Part shown: one piece after another, positions 1 to 6,687 of the stretch | Layout of the letters: each line of letters opens with the position of its first letter | Position numbering within the stretch: the first letter of the stretch is position 1 | DNA from: VRUE01 sp036265675 | GTDB lineage: Bacteria; Actinomycetota; Thermoleophilia; Solirubrobacterales; 70-9 | DNA length: 7,741 nt | Reading direction: 5' to 3' | Assembly (NCBI GenBank): GCA_036265675.1 | Contig: DATAOP010000005.1 | Location: forward strand, 1 to 7,741 | Translations under genes and position numbers: made by a program | Notes under the pieces: generated by a model | What the model was told of the DNA's origin: nothing | Database searches by the model: none | The model's input: the letters and a program-made list of their open reading frames with translations, nothing else

Positions 1-572
1 ACGTCTACCTCGGCAGCAAGCGCCACGTCATGGAGCGGATCTTCAACGACGCCAACGAGCCGTTCTGGCGCAGCGCGAAGACGATCGAGCTCGGGCCGAT
101 CCCGGCGGAGCCGTTCGCCGCCTTCATCGCCGAGCGCTTCCACGCCACCGGCAGGAGTGTTGACAAGGCGACGCTCGGCGAGGCGCTGGCCCTCACCGGC
201 GGGCATCCCTATGCGACCCAGGAGCTCTGCTACTTCCTCTGGGAGAGGACCCCCGCGAAGGAGGTCGCGACGCCGGAGCGGCTGCGGGAGGCGGTCGAGG
301 CCGTGCTGCGCTCCGAGCACGCTCACTTCAGCCTTCTCTGGGAAAGCGCGTCCACCGTTCAGAAGCTCGTCCTCGGGGCCCTCGCCCAGGAGCCGGGCCG
401 GCCCTTCACCGCCGCCTACCGCAGCCGTCACGACCTGCCCCCCGCAACCAATGTGCAGAAGGCGCTTCGGGCGCTGACGCAGCGCGAGCTCGTCGCCGGC
501 GAGGGCGGCGCCTACCGGATCGTCGAGCCCTTCCTGGCCGAGTGGGTGCGGGGGAGGGTCGTCGCCGGCTAG
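1..572 (+). CDS. AAA-type ATP-binding protein, C-terminal part (5' end outside window)
   Basis: The reading frame is open from the window edge (first full codon at base 3) to a TAG at 570-572, giving 189 residues. It starts in what looks like the end of a P-loop ATPase core: a YLGSKRHVM stretch at residues 2-10 resembles the sensor strand of prokaryotic AAA/Arch_ATPase-like proteins. It continues through a helical lid with a TGGHPYATQEL segment (residues 65-75), of the GGHP type seen in that family. Residues about 118-185 look like a winged-helix domain. Walker A and B would lie upstream, outside the window, so ATPase activity cannot be verified. The gene converges on the operon to its right, with the two stop codons overlapping, so it is not part of that operon. 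Family assignment is from recalled motifs; the specific role is unknown. Confidence 0.7.
   Translation, partial: VYLGSKRHVMERIFNDANEPFWRSAKTIELGPIPAEPFAAFIAERFHATGRSVDKATLGEALALTGGHPYATQELCYFLWERTPAKEVATPERLREAVEAVLRSEHAHFSLLWESASTVQKLVLGALAQEPGRPFTAAYRSRHDLPPATNVQKALRALTQRELVAGEGGAYRIVEPFLAEWVRGRVVAG
569..572. other. Convergent stop codons sharing a CTAG palindrome
   Basis: The self-complementary tetramer CTAG supplies the TAG stop of the plus-strand ATPase gene (570-572) and the TAG stop of the minus-strand acyl-CoA dehydrogenase gene (569-571). The two genes therefore overlap tail to tail by four bases with no intergenic space. No obvious hairpin plus T-run terminator was seen around it, so any transcript end must lie inside one of the coding regions. 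Confidence 0.9.
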
Positions 573-1783
573 CGCAGTTCCGCCGAGGTCTTGCCGAGCA
601 GCTGGCGGGCGACGATCAGCAGCTGGATCTGCTGCGTGCCCTCGAACAGGTCGAGGATCTTCGCGTCTCGCGCCCACTTCTCGAGCAGCTCGTTCTCGCC
701 GTAGCCGACGCTGCCGCAGAGCTCGACGCAGCCGAGGGTGACGTCGACGCAGGTGCGCCCCGCCTTCGCCTTCGCCATCGAGGCCTGGAGCGAGTTCGGC
801 TTCCCGTTGTCGGCCATCCAGGCGGCCTGCAGGGTCAGCAGCCTGGCCGCCTCGTAGTCGGCCTCCATCTCGAGGAAGCGGGCGGCCGCGGCCGATTGCG
901 AGAACGCCGGCGCGTCGTCGTCGAGCTCGACCCCCGCCTCGGTGAGGAGGCGCTGGGTCTCCTCGAGCGCCGCCCGGGTGACGCCGACCGCCATCGCCCC
1001 GACCAGTGGCCGTGTGTTGTCGAACGTCTGCATCACGCCGCCGAAGCCGCGTTTGGTGTCGATCTCGGGGCTGCCGAGCAGCGCCTCCTTCGGCACCCGG
1101 CAGTCCTGGAGGATGAAGTTCGCCGTGTCCGAGGCCCGGATCCCGAGCTTGTGCTCGAGCCGGTCGAGCTTCAGGCCCGGGTTGTCGCGCTCGACGATGA
1201 ACGACTTGATCGCCGCCCGCCCCTTCGAGCGGTCAAGCGAGGCCCAGACGACGATCAGATCGGCGCGGTCGCCCGAGGTGACGAAGATCTTCTCGCCGTT
1301 GAGGACGTACTCGTCGCCGTCGAGCTCGGCGGTGGTGCGGATCGCGGCCGAGTCCGAGCCGGCCTCCGGCTCGGTAATCGCCATCGCCGCCCACTTGCCG
1401 CCGTAGAGCTCGAGCTGCTCCTCGTTCGCGACCGAGGCGATCGCCGAGTTGCCGAGCCCCTGGTTGGGAAGGGAGAGGAGCAGGCCGACGTCGCCCCAGC
1501 ACATCTCGATGATGCTGAGGACGGTCGCCATGTTGGAGCCGTTGCGGTTGCCCTCGTCGGCCCCGTTCTCGGAGTCGCGGCGGACCCCGCCGGCGCCGGC
1601 GCCGCCGAGTTCGCCGCCCTCGTTCACGCCCTCGATCACGGCGGCGAGCATGTCGAGCTCTTTCGGGTAGGCGTGCTCTTCGGCGTCGTACTTGCGCGAG
1701 ATCGGCCGCAGGACCTCGGTCGCGACCTGGTGCGCCTGGCTGACGAGGGGCTTGAACTTCTTCGGTGTCTCGAGGTTGATCAT
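569..1783 (-). CDS. Acyl-CoA dehydrogenase, FadE23-like, canonical active site
   Basis: A 404-residue flavoprotein expected to catalyse FAD-dependent alpha,beta-dehydrogenation of an acyl-CoA, passing electrons to ETF. Both family signatures are intact: AITEPEAGSD at 135-144 (flavin/substrate loop) and the ELCGSVGYGENE-type motif at 354-373. LFEGTQQIQ at 379-387 places Glu381 at the position of the medium-chain enzyme's catalytic base. The N-terminal helical domain carries a Gly-rich, charged stretch at residues 52-84, longer than the loop I expect there. The length and its place directly after a second, unequal dehydrogenase recall mycobacterial FadE23 following FadE24; this is from memory, not alignment. 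The ATG at 1783 has a GAAAGG Shine-Dalgarno 7 bases upstream. It is the last gene of the operon, 29 bases after the preceding stop. Substrate chain length cannot be read from sequence. Confidence 0.93.
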   Translation of the reverse strand: MINLETPKKFKPLVSQAHQVATEVLRPISRKYDAEEHAYPKELDMLAAVIEGVNEGGELGGAGAGGVRRDSENGADEGNRNGSNMATVLSIIEMCWGDVGLLLSLPNQGLGNSAIASVANEEQLELYGGKWAAMAITEPEAGSDSAAIRTTAELDGDEYVLNGEKIFVTSGDRADLIVVWASLDRSKGRAAIKSFIVERDNPGLKLDRLEHKLGIRASDTANFILQDCRVPKEALLGSPEIDTKRGFGGVMQTFDNTRPLVGAMAVGVTRAALEETQRLLTEAGVELDDDAPAFSQSAAAARFLEMEADYEAARLLTLQAAWMADNGKPNSLQASMAKAKAGRTCVDVTLGCVELCGSVGYGENELLEKWARDAKILDLFEGTQQIQLLIVARQLLGKTSAELR

Positions 1784-1790
1784 CGTTCTG

Positions 1791-1796
1791 CCTTTC
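1791..1796 (-). promoter_or_regulatory. Ribosome binding site of the last acyl-CoA dehydrogenase gene
   Basis: On the minus strand GAAAGG lies 7 bases before the ATG at 1783. It sits inside the 29-base gap after the upstream dehydrogenase stop (TAA, 1813-1815), the only non-overlapping junction of the operon. It supports independent initiation at this gene. Confidence 0.65.
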
Positions 1797-1812
1797 GCTC
1801 TTTCGATCGCGC

Positions 1813-3150
1813 TTAGACGAGCAGGGCGCCCTCCATCACGCCCGCTGCGCGGAGGTCTCGGTACCAGCGCTCGACCGGGTGCTCCTTGACGAAGCCGTGG
1901 CCGCCCAGCAGCTGGACACCGTCGGAGCCGATCTGCATTCCCTTGGCGGCGCTGAGGCGGCGGGCGAGAGCGGCCTGGTGGCCGAAGTCCTTGCCCTGGT
2001 CGGCGCGGCTTGCCGCCCGGTAGGTGACGAGCCGCATCGCGTCGGACTCGATCTTGATGTTGGAGACCGCGAATGCGACCGCCTGGCGGTTGGAGATCGG
2101 TTCGCCGAAAGCCGTCCTCTCATTGACGTAGGGGATCACATAGTCGAGGACCGCCTGCGAGGTGCCGACCGCCAGGGCGCACCAGGCGATCCGCGAGCGC
2201 TGGACGCACTCGGCGTAGGCGCCGGGCTCGCCCTCGGCCATCAGCGCGCCGGCGGGCACGCGGGCGCCGTCGAGCACGAGCCGCCCGGTGGCCGCCGGGC
2301 GCAGGCCCATCGCCGGCTCGTCCTCGATCGCGAGGCCGTCGCCGCCCGACTCGATCACGAACAGCGCCGGACCGATTCCCTCGGCCTCGGCCGCGACGAC
2401 GAACAGCTCGCAGTCCTGGGCCCGGGCGAGCAGCGACTTGGTTCCGTCGATCACCCAGTCGCCCCCGTCGCGGCGGGCCTTTGTCGCGAGCTCGAACGGG
2501 TTGAAGAGCGCCGCCGGCTCGAGAACCGCGAGCGCCGCCGCCGGCGTGTCCTCACCGGTGAACGCAGGCAGGTAGGTCGACTCCTGGTCGGCGGTGCCCC
2601 AGCGCCCGATCGCGGTGGCGACCGCGCCCGGGGAGAGGGCCGCATAGGCGATTCCCATGTCACCGTGGGCGAGGGCCTCGGCGATCAGGACGCCGGCCGC
2701 CGCCGACTGCTCCTCCATCACGCCCTCGAGCTCGGCCGGGACGCCGAGCATGTTGATCCCGAGCTCGTTCGCCTGGTTCAGCAGCTCGCCGGGAACCGCC
2801 CGCTTCGCGTCGGCGTCCCCCGCGGCGGGGCGGACCTTCTCGGCAGCGAAGTCGCGGACCGCCTCCTGGAACATCTGCTGCTCGTCGTCGGGGCTGAGGT
2901 CGAAGAGGTCGCGGGCCTTGCCGCTGCGCTGGCGCGCCGGTTTGCCGAGCGTCTGCGCGGCCTTGAACGTCCGCGCGGCGGCCGTCGCCGAGCGGAACCC
3001 GCCCTTGGTGGTGCTGAAGATCATCCGCTCGAAGGGCTTGCGGATGCCGACCCGGTCGAGCAGGGTCGAACCGGCGAGCCGGTTGAGGCTGCGAAGGGCG
3101 ATCCCCATCCCGCGGTCGCCGGCGCTGACCTTGGTGCCGTTTTCGTTCAC
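1813..3150 (-). CDS. Acyl-CoA dehydrogenase homologue with degenerate motifs, FadE24-like
   Basis: A 445-residue acyl-CoA dehydrogenase-fold protein starting at GTG. The frame is open further upstream, but the GTG at 3150 overlaps the preceding stop as GTGA and follows an AGAGGAAGAGGG ribosome binding site; upstream sequence in this frame lies inside the hydratase gene. Residues 1-82 form a basic N-terminal extension before the dehydrogenase fold, which begins around DLFDLSPDDEQ (81-91). The second family signature is intact (QLLGGHGFVKEHPVERW, 413-429, through Asp432). The flavin-loop signature is altered: LEP (210-212) replaces TEP and ALFN (214-217) stands where AGSD is expected. Glu440 in VMEGALLV aligns with the catalytic Glu, but the protein ends five residues later, losing the usual C-terminal tail. 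Size, extension and gene order resemble mycobacterial FadE24. It may be one subunit of a heteromeric dehydrogenase with the next gene's product; this is inference. Confidence 0.88.
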   Translation of the reverse strand: MNENGTKVSAGDRGMGIALRSLNRLAGSTLLDRVGIRKPFERMIFSTTKGGFRSATAAARTFKAAQTLGKPARQRSGKARDLFDLSPDDEQQMFQEAVRDFAAEKVRPAAGDADAKRAVPGELLNQANELGINMLGVPAELEGVMEEQSAAAGVLIAEALAHGDMGIAYAALSPGAVATAIGRWGTADQESTYLPAFTGEDTPAAALAVLEPAALFNPFELATKARRDGGDWVIDGTKSLLARAQDCELFVVAAEAEGIGPALFVIESGGDGLAIEDEPAMGLRPAATGRLVLDGARVPAGALMAEGEPGAYAECVQRSRIAWCALAVGTSQAVLDYVIPYVNERTAFGEPISNRQAVAFAVSNIKIESDAMRLVTYRAASRADQGKDFGHQAALARRLSAAKGMQIGSDGVQLLGGHGFVKEHPVERWYRDLRAAGVMEGALLV

Positions 3151-4079
3151 TGGTCCCTCTTCCTCTCGGTTCTCTTTTTGGCCTCGATCCGCTTCACGCG
3201 GCCGTCGAGGTGTGGGGTCTCTCGTCCTGCGTCGCGGACCGCGAATGCGATCTCGCCGTCGCCTCCGGCGTCGGCGAGGAACTCGACCCGGCCCGGCAGG
3301 AAGATCGGCTTGCGGAACCTGACCTCGACGCGGAAGGCGTCGGGAAGCCGGCTCTCGAGCGCGGCGAGGCAGCGCGCCTTCGTCCACATCCCGTGCGCGA
3401 TCGCGCGTTTGAAGCCCAGCGGCTTCGCGGTCCAGGCGTGCATGTGGATCGGGTTGCGGTCGCCGGACACGGCCGCGTAGCGGCGGCCGAGGTCGCCGCC
3501 GAGGCGCCACTCGCCGCTCACCTCCTCCGGCCGATCGGCCGAATCCCGACGTGTGGCGTCGCTTTTCGGCCCGTCGGCGGAGTCGGCCGGCTTGCCGCGG
3601 CGCAGCATGGTGCTGACCTCCTCCCAGGCCTTCTGGCGCCCGACCCATGCCTCGGTGACGAGGCTGAAGGTGCGGCCGCTCGGGTGCGGCTCGAGCCCGG
3701 TCGGGCGGACGGTCAGCCGCAGCTCCTCATCGAGCCCGATCGGCCGGTGCTGGGTGATCACGTTCTCGATGTGGACGAGGCCGACGGCGCCGAACGGAAA
3801 GCTGCCGTCGGCCATCACCGCCATCTGCAGCGGGAAGGCGAGGATGTGCGGGTAGGTGGCAGGGAGGTCGTCGCGGAGCGTGAACCCGCAGACCCTGGCG
3901 TAGGCGGCGACCTCACCGGGCTCGGCGCGGGCGCCGGCCAGCTCGAGCGAGAGCTCCGGGATCTCGCCGCCGCCGCCGGGAATTCCGGGGAGCAGCGAGG
4001 CGCCCGGGATCATCGGCGCCGCCGCGCGCGCGTAGAGCGGCAGGATGCTGGGCGGGCTCTCGAGCGTCCGAGTCGCCAT
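3147..4079 (-). CDS. MaoC-like double hot-dog (R)-enoyl-CoA hydratase, HtdX-like
   Basis: A 310-residue protein expected to hydrate trans-2-enoyl-CoA to (R)-3-hydroxyacyl-CoA, or the reverse. Two hot-dog domains are visible. The N-terminal one (about 40-160) includes YPHILAFPLQMAVMAD. The C-terminal one (about 190-300) carries the hydratase-2 motif YAAVSGDRNPIH at 201-212, with Asp207 and His212 as the expected catalytic pair and the AIAHGMW helix after it. Only the C-terminal half has the motif, as is usual for eukaryote-like double hot-dog hydratases. The halves are joined by a polar linker (163-189) with two DSAD copies, probably disordered. The ATG at 4079 shares one base with the preceding reductase stop (TGATG). 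It is slightly longer than HtdX of M. tuberculosis (about 280 residues as I recall), largely because of linker and tail. The charged C-terminus is rich in Lys and Arg. Confidence 0.92.
   Translation of the reverse strand: MATRTLESPPSILPLYARAAAPMIPGASLLPGIPGGGGEIPELSLELAGARAEPGEVAAYARVCGFTLRDDLPATYPHILAFPLQMAVMADGSFPFGAVGLVHIENVITQHRPIGLDEELRLTVRPTGLEPHPSGRTFSLVTEAWVGRQKAWEEVSTMLRRGKPADSADGPKSDATRRDSADRPEEVSGEWRLGGDLGRRYAAVSGDRNPIHMHAWTAKPLGFKRAIAHGMWTKARCLAALESRLPDAFRVEVRFRKPIFLPGRVEFLADAGGDGEIAFAVRDAGRETPHLDGRVKRIEAKKRTERKRDQ
3155..3166 (-). promoter_or_regulatory. Ribosome binding site supporting the GTG start at 3150
   Basis: On the minus strand this stretch reads AGAGGAAGAGGG and ends 4 bases before the GTG. 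This purine-rich run and the GTGA stop/start overlap together decide the start of the degenerate dehydrogenase gene. The alternative internal ATG at codon 15 would cut into the basic N-terminal region. Confidence 0.6.
3528..3541. repeat. 14-base perfect palindrome inside the hydratase linker
   Basis: CGGCCGATCGGCCG is a perfect inverted repeat lying within the codons of the linker between the two hot-dog domains. It is built of GC-rich dinucleotides common in this genome, so it may be chance. No function is claimed. Confidence 0.5.
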
Positions 4080-5404
4080 CAGGCCCCCAGCAGGTTCTGG
4101 CCGCAGACGCGGACCGTGTTGCCGTTGACCCCGGTCGACGCCGGGCTCGCGAACCAGGCGATCGTCTCGGCGACGTCGACCGGCAGGCCGCCCTGCGAGA
4201 GGCTGCTGAGCCGGCGGCCCGCTTCGCGCGGTCCGAACGGCATCGCCGCGGTCATCTTCGTCTCGATGAAGCCCGGCGCGACCGCGTTGATCGTCGCCCC
4301 GCGCCCTGCGAGCTCCGGCGCCATCGCTTCGACCATCCCGATCACGCCGGCCTTCGAGGTCGCATAGTTGGTCTGGCCCGAGTTGCCGGCGATTCCCGAC
4401 ATCGAGGAGACGCAGACGATGCGCCCGTTGGAGCGAAGTAGGCCGCGGTCGAGCAGGGTCTCGTTGATTCGCTCCTCGCTGGAGAGATTGATCTCCATCA
4501 ATTTCGTCCAGCGCTCCTCCGGCATCTTCGCGATCGTCCGGTCGAGGGTGACGCCGGCGTTGTGGACGAGGACGTCGAGCCCCTCGCCGACGCCGTCGGC
4601 GATCCGCGCCGGCGCGTCCTCGGCGGTGATGTCGAGGTCGATTGCGTCTCCGCCGAGCTCGTCGGTGAGCTTGCGGAGCTCCTCGGCGGCGGGCGGGATG
4701 TCGAGGCCGATGACATGGGCGCCGTCGCGGGCGAGGACCTCGGCGATCGCCGCGCCGATCCCGCGCGAGGCTCCGGTGACCAGCGCCCGGCAGCCCTCGA
4801 GCGGCCGCTCCCAGTCGAGCTCGGGCGGCTCGGCAACGCCCGGGCCGACCCGGACGACCTGTCCCGACACGTAGGCCGAGCGGGGCGAGAGCAGGAAGCG
4901 CAGCGTCGAGGCCAGCTGCTCCTCGCCTCCGGGCGAGACGAGGACGAGCTGCGCGGTCGAGCCGCGGCCGCCGATCTCCTTCGCCAGCGAGCGGGTGAAG
5001 CCCTCGAGCGCGCGCTGCGCCGTGTGGGCGCGGGTCGAGCCCGCCGCGCTCGGCTCGGTACCGAGGACGACCACCCGGCCGCAGCGCTCGAGGCGGCCGA
5101 CCGCGGGATAGAAAAAGCGCTGGAGCTCTACCAGCTCGGTCGAGTCCGAGATGCCGGAGGCGTCGAAGACGAGTGCCTTGACCCTGCCCTCGGCGCTGCC
5201 GCGTTCGACCCCGATCTGGTCGAGAGCGGCGCGGGCGTGCTTGATCAGGCGGCCTTCGGGGGCCGATCCGGAGAGGACCTTGCCGGAGACGACGGGCGCC
5301 CCCGGACGGTACCGCTCGAGCTCGACCGGCTGCGGCAGACCGAGCTGCTTCGCCAGCGTCGAGGCGACCGGGGCGTTGACCAACTGCGCGTAGCGGTCAC
5401 TCAT
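4079..5404 (-). CDS. fabG: Two-domain 3-oxoacyl reductase / 3-hydroxyacyl-CoA dehydrogenase, high-molecular-weight FabG (FabG4-like)
   Basis: A 441-residue short-chain dehydrogenase/reductase interconverting 3-hydroxyacyl and 3-oxoacyl thioesters with NAD(P)(H). The C-terminal half is the working domain: TGASRGIG cofactor motif at 210-217, NAG at 282-284, Asn306, and a Ser334, Tyr347, Lys351 catalytic set in the VSSMSG and NYATSK motifs. The first 200 residues look like a second, decayed Rossmann domain: no glycine-rich motif is seen, and the region RAHTAQRALEGFTRSLAKE appears to align with the YxxxK helix with both residues replaced. This is the layout of high-molecular-weight FabG proteins such as FabG4 (about 454 residues). 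The frame is open further upstream, but the ATG at 5404 overlaps the thiolase stop (ATGA) and follows AAGGAG by 7 bases. The next gene is a MaoC hydratase, as with FabG4 and HtdX in mycobacteria. Confidence 0.93.
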   Translation of the reverse strand: MSDRYAQLVNAPVASTLAKQLGLPQPVELERYRPGAPVVSGKVLSGSAPEGRLIKHARAALDQIGVERGSAEGRVKALVFDASGISDSTELVELQRFFYPAVGRLERCGRVVVLGTEPSAAGSTRAHTAQRALEGFTRSLAKEIGGRGSTAQLVLVSPGGEEQLASTLRFLLSPRSAYVSGQVVRVGPGVAEPPELDWERPLEGCRALVTGASRGIGAAIAEVLARDGAHVIGLDIPPAAEELRKLTDELGGDAIDLDITAEDAPARIADGVGEGLDVLVHNAGVTLDRTIAKMPEERWTKLMEINLSSEERINETLLDRGLLRSNGRIVCVSSMSGIAGNSGQTNYATSKAGVIGMVEAMAPELAGRGATINAVAPGFIETKMTAAMPFGPREAGRRLSSLSQGGLPVDVAETIAWFASPASTGVNGNTVRVCGQNLLGA

Positions 5405-6687
5405 GACTGCGCTCCTTCCATCATCGCGACGACTCCCTGGCCTCCGGCGGCGCAGATGCTGATCAAGCCGCGCCCGCCGCCGTTGGTGCTCAGCTGCTTG
5501 GCGAGGCCGGCGACGATCCGCCCACCGGTCGCGGCGAACGGGTGGCCGGCGGCGAGCGAGCCGCCGTTGACGTTGAGCTTGGCGCGGTCGATCGACCCGA
5601 GTGGCTCGTCTCGTCCGAGGCGCTCGCGGCAGAACTCGGGGTCCTCCCAGGCCTTCAGCGTGCAGAGAACCTGGGCGGCGAAGGCCTCGTGGATCTCGTA
5701 GTAGTCGAAGTCGCCGAGGCCGAGTCCCGCCCGGTCGAGCATCCGCGGCATCGCGTAAGCCGGCGCCATCAGCAGACCCTCGCGCTTGTGGACGTGGTCG
5801 ACCGCCGCGGTCTGCGCCTCGGTGATGTAGGCGAGGACCGGCAGGTCGTGGGCGGCCGCCCACTCCTCGGAGGCGAGCAGGACGGCGGAGGCGCCGTCGC
5901 TGAGCGGGGTCGAGTTGGCGGCGGTCATCGTCCCCTCCGGGCCGCCGAAGACCGGCTTCAGCTTCGCCAGCTTCTCGGTGTTGGAGTCGGGGCGGAGGTT
6001 CTGGTCGCGCTCGAGGCCGAGGTAGGGGGTGGTCAGGTCCTCGAGGAAGCCGCGCTCGTAGGCGCCGGCGAGGGCGCGGTGGCTGGCGACGGCGAGTTCG
6101 TCCTGCTCGGCGCGGGCGATCCCCCAGTCGCTCGCCATGATCGCGCAGTGCTCGCCCATCGAGAGGCCGGTCCGCGGCTCCTTGTTACGGGGGATCGCCG
6201 GTACGACGTGGCCGGGGCGGACCCGGGTGAGCGCCTTCAGCTTGCCCGTCGTCGAGCGCTGCCGGTTTGCCTCGAGCAGCGTCTCGCGGAGCTGCTCGTT
6301 GAGGCCGATCGGGGCGTCGGATGTGGTGTCGGCGCCGCAGGCGATGCCCGAGTCGATCTGCCCGAGGGCGATCTTGTTGGCGACCAGGATCGTCGTCTCG
6401 AGCCCGGTCCCGCAGGCCTGCTGGACGTCATAGGCGGGCGTCTCGGCGGCGAGCCGGGTGCCGAGAACGCTCTCGCGGGTCAGGTCGCGGTCGTGGGAAT
6501 GCTTGAGCACGGCGCCGCCGGCGACCTCGCCCAGCGTCTCGCCCTCGAGCCCGAAGCGGTCGATGATGCCGTCGAGGGCGGCGGTCAGCATGTCCTGGTT
6601 GGACGCGTGGGCGTAGGCGGAGTCAGACCGCGCGAAGGGAATCCGGTTGCCGCCGAGGATGGCGACCCTGCGGGGTTTGTCGATCAA
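5401..6687 (-). CDS. Thiolase (acetyl-CoA acyltransferase), FadI/FadA2-like, TTG start
   Basis: A 428-residue thiolase that cleaves 3-oxoacyl-CoA with CoA to acetyl-CoA and a shortened acyl-CoA, or condenses in reverse. All catalytic elements are present: nucleophile Cys92 in QQACGTGLET, His333 in EIHEAFAAQ, His382 in NGGSLAAGHPFAATGGR, and acid/base Cys412 in ICAAGGQG. The GHPFAATGGR form and length resemble FadI and trifunctional-protein beta subunits and mycobacterial FadA2 more than short biosynthetic acetyl-CoA acetyltransferases. The start is TTG: in this frame a stop lies only two codons upstream (6694-6696), the next internal Met is residue 33, and the conserved RRVAILGGNRIPFAR strand begins at residue 6. 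The TTG overlaps the regulator's stop as TTGA, and AAAGGTGA lies 6 bases upstream. First enzyme gene of the operon. Confidence 0.95.
   Translation of the reverse strand: MIDKPRRVAILGGNRIPFARSDSAYAHASNQDMLTAALDGIIDRFGLEGETLGEVAGGAVLKHSHDRDLTRESVLGTRLAAETPAYDVQQACGTGLETTILVANKIALGQIDSGIACGADTTSDAPIGLNEQLRETLLEANRQRSTTGKLKALTRVRPGHVVPAIPRNKEPRTGLSMGEHCAIMASDWGIARAEQDELAVASHRALAGAYERGFLEDLTTPYLGLERDQNLRPDSNTEKLAKLKPVFGGPEGTMTAANSTPLSDGASAVLLASEEWAAAHDLPVLAYITEAQTAAVDHVHKREGLLMAPAYAMPRMLDRAGLGLGDFDYYEIHEAFAAQVLCTLKAWEDPEFCRERLGRDEPLGSIDRAKLNVNGGSLAAGHPFAATGGRIVAGLAKQLSTNGGGRGLISICAAGGQGVVAMMEGAQS
5412..5417 (-). promoter_or_regulatory. Ribosome binding site fixing the FabG-like start at 5404
   Basis: On the minus strand a perfect AAGGAG lies 7 bases before the ATG at 5404. 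It falls within the end of the thiolase gene. It rules in this start over the longer open frame, which reads through thiolase sequence and yields Arg-rich shadow translation. Confidence 0.75.

Noticed and set aside
542..1816. Long plus-strand open frame of 424 codons opposite the canonical dehydrogenase
   Set aside because: Its translation is low-complexity Leu/Arg/Asp/Glu/Val-rich with no recognisable domain, and it mirrors the codon bias of the strongly supported minus-strand gene. It is a high-GC shadow frame.
1879..3480. Plus-strand open frame of 533 codons opposite the degenerate dehydrogenase
   Set aside because: Same shadow signature: Arg/Gly/Leu/Asp-rich, no motifs. The opposite strand carries a clear acyl-CoA dehydrogenase signature.
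3151..3648. N-terminal extension of the degenerate dehydrogenase to a 611-residue protein
   Set aside because: The added part is Arg-rich out-of-frame translation of the hydratase gene. The GTG at 3150 has both a ribosome binding site and a stop/start overlap.
3210..4367. Plus-strand open frame of 385 codons opposite the hydratase
   Set aside because: It crosses the hydratase-reductase junction on the other strand, is compositionally biased and has no domain.
4562..5701. Plus-strand open frame of 379 codons opposite the reductase and thiolase
   Set aside because: It spans two real genes on the other strand, with shadow-type composition and no motif.
5405..5863. N-terminal extension of the reductase to 594 residues
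   Set aside because: The added part is an Arg/Pro-rich shadow of the thiolase; the ATG at 5404 with AAGGAG and ATGA overlap is the start.
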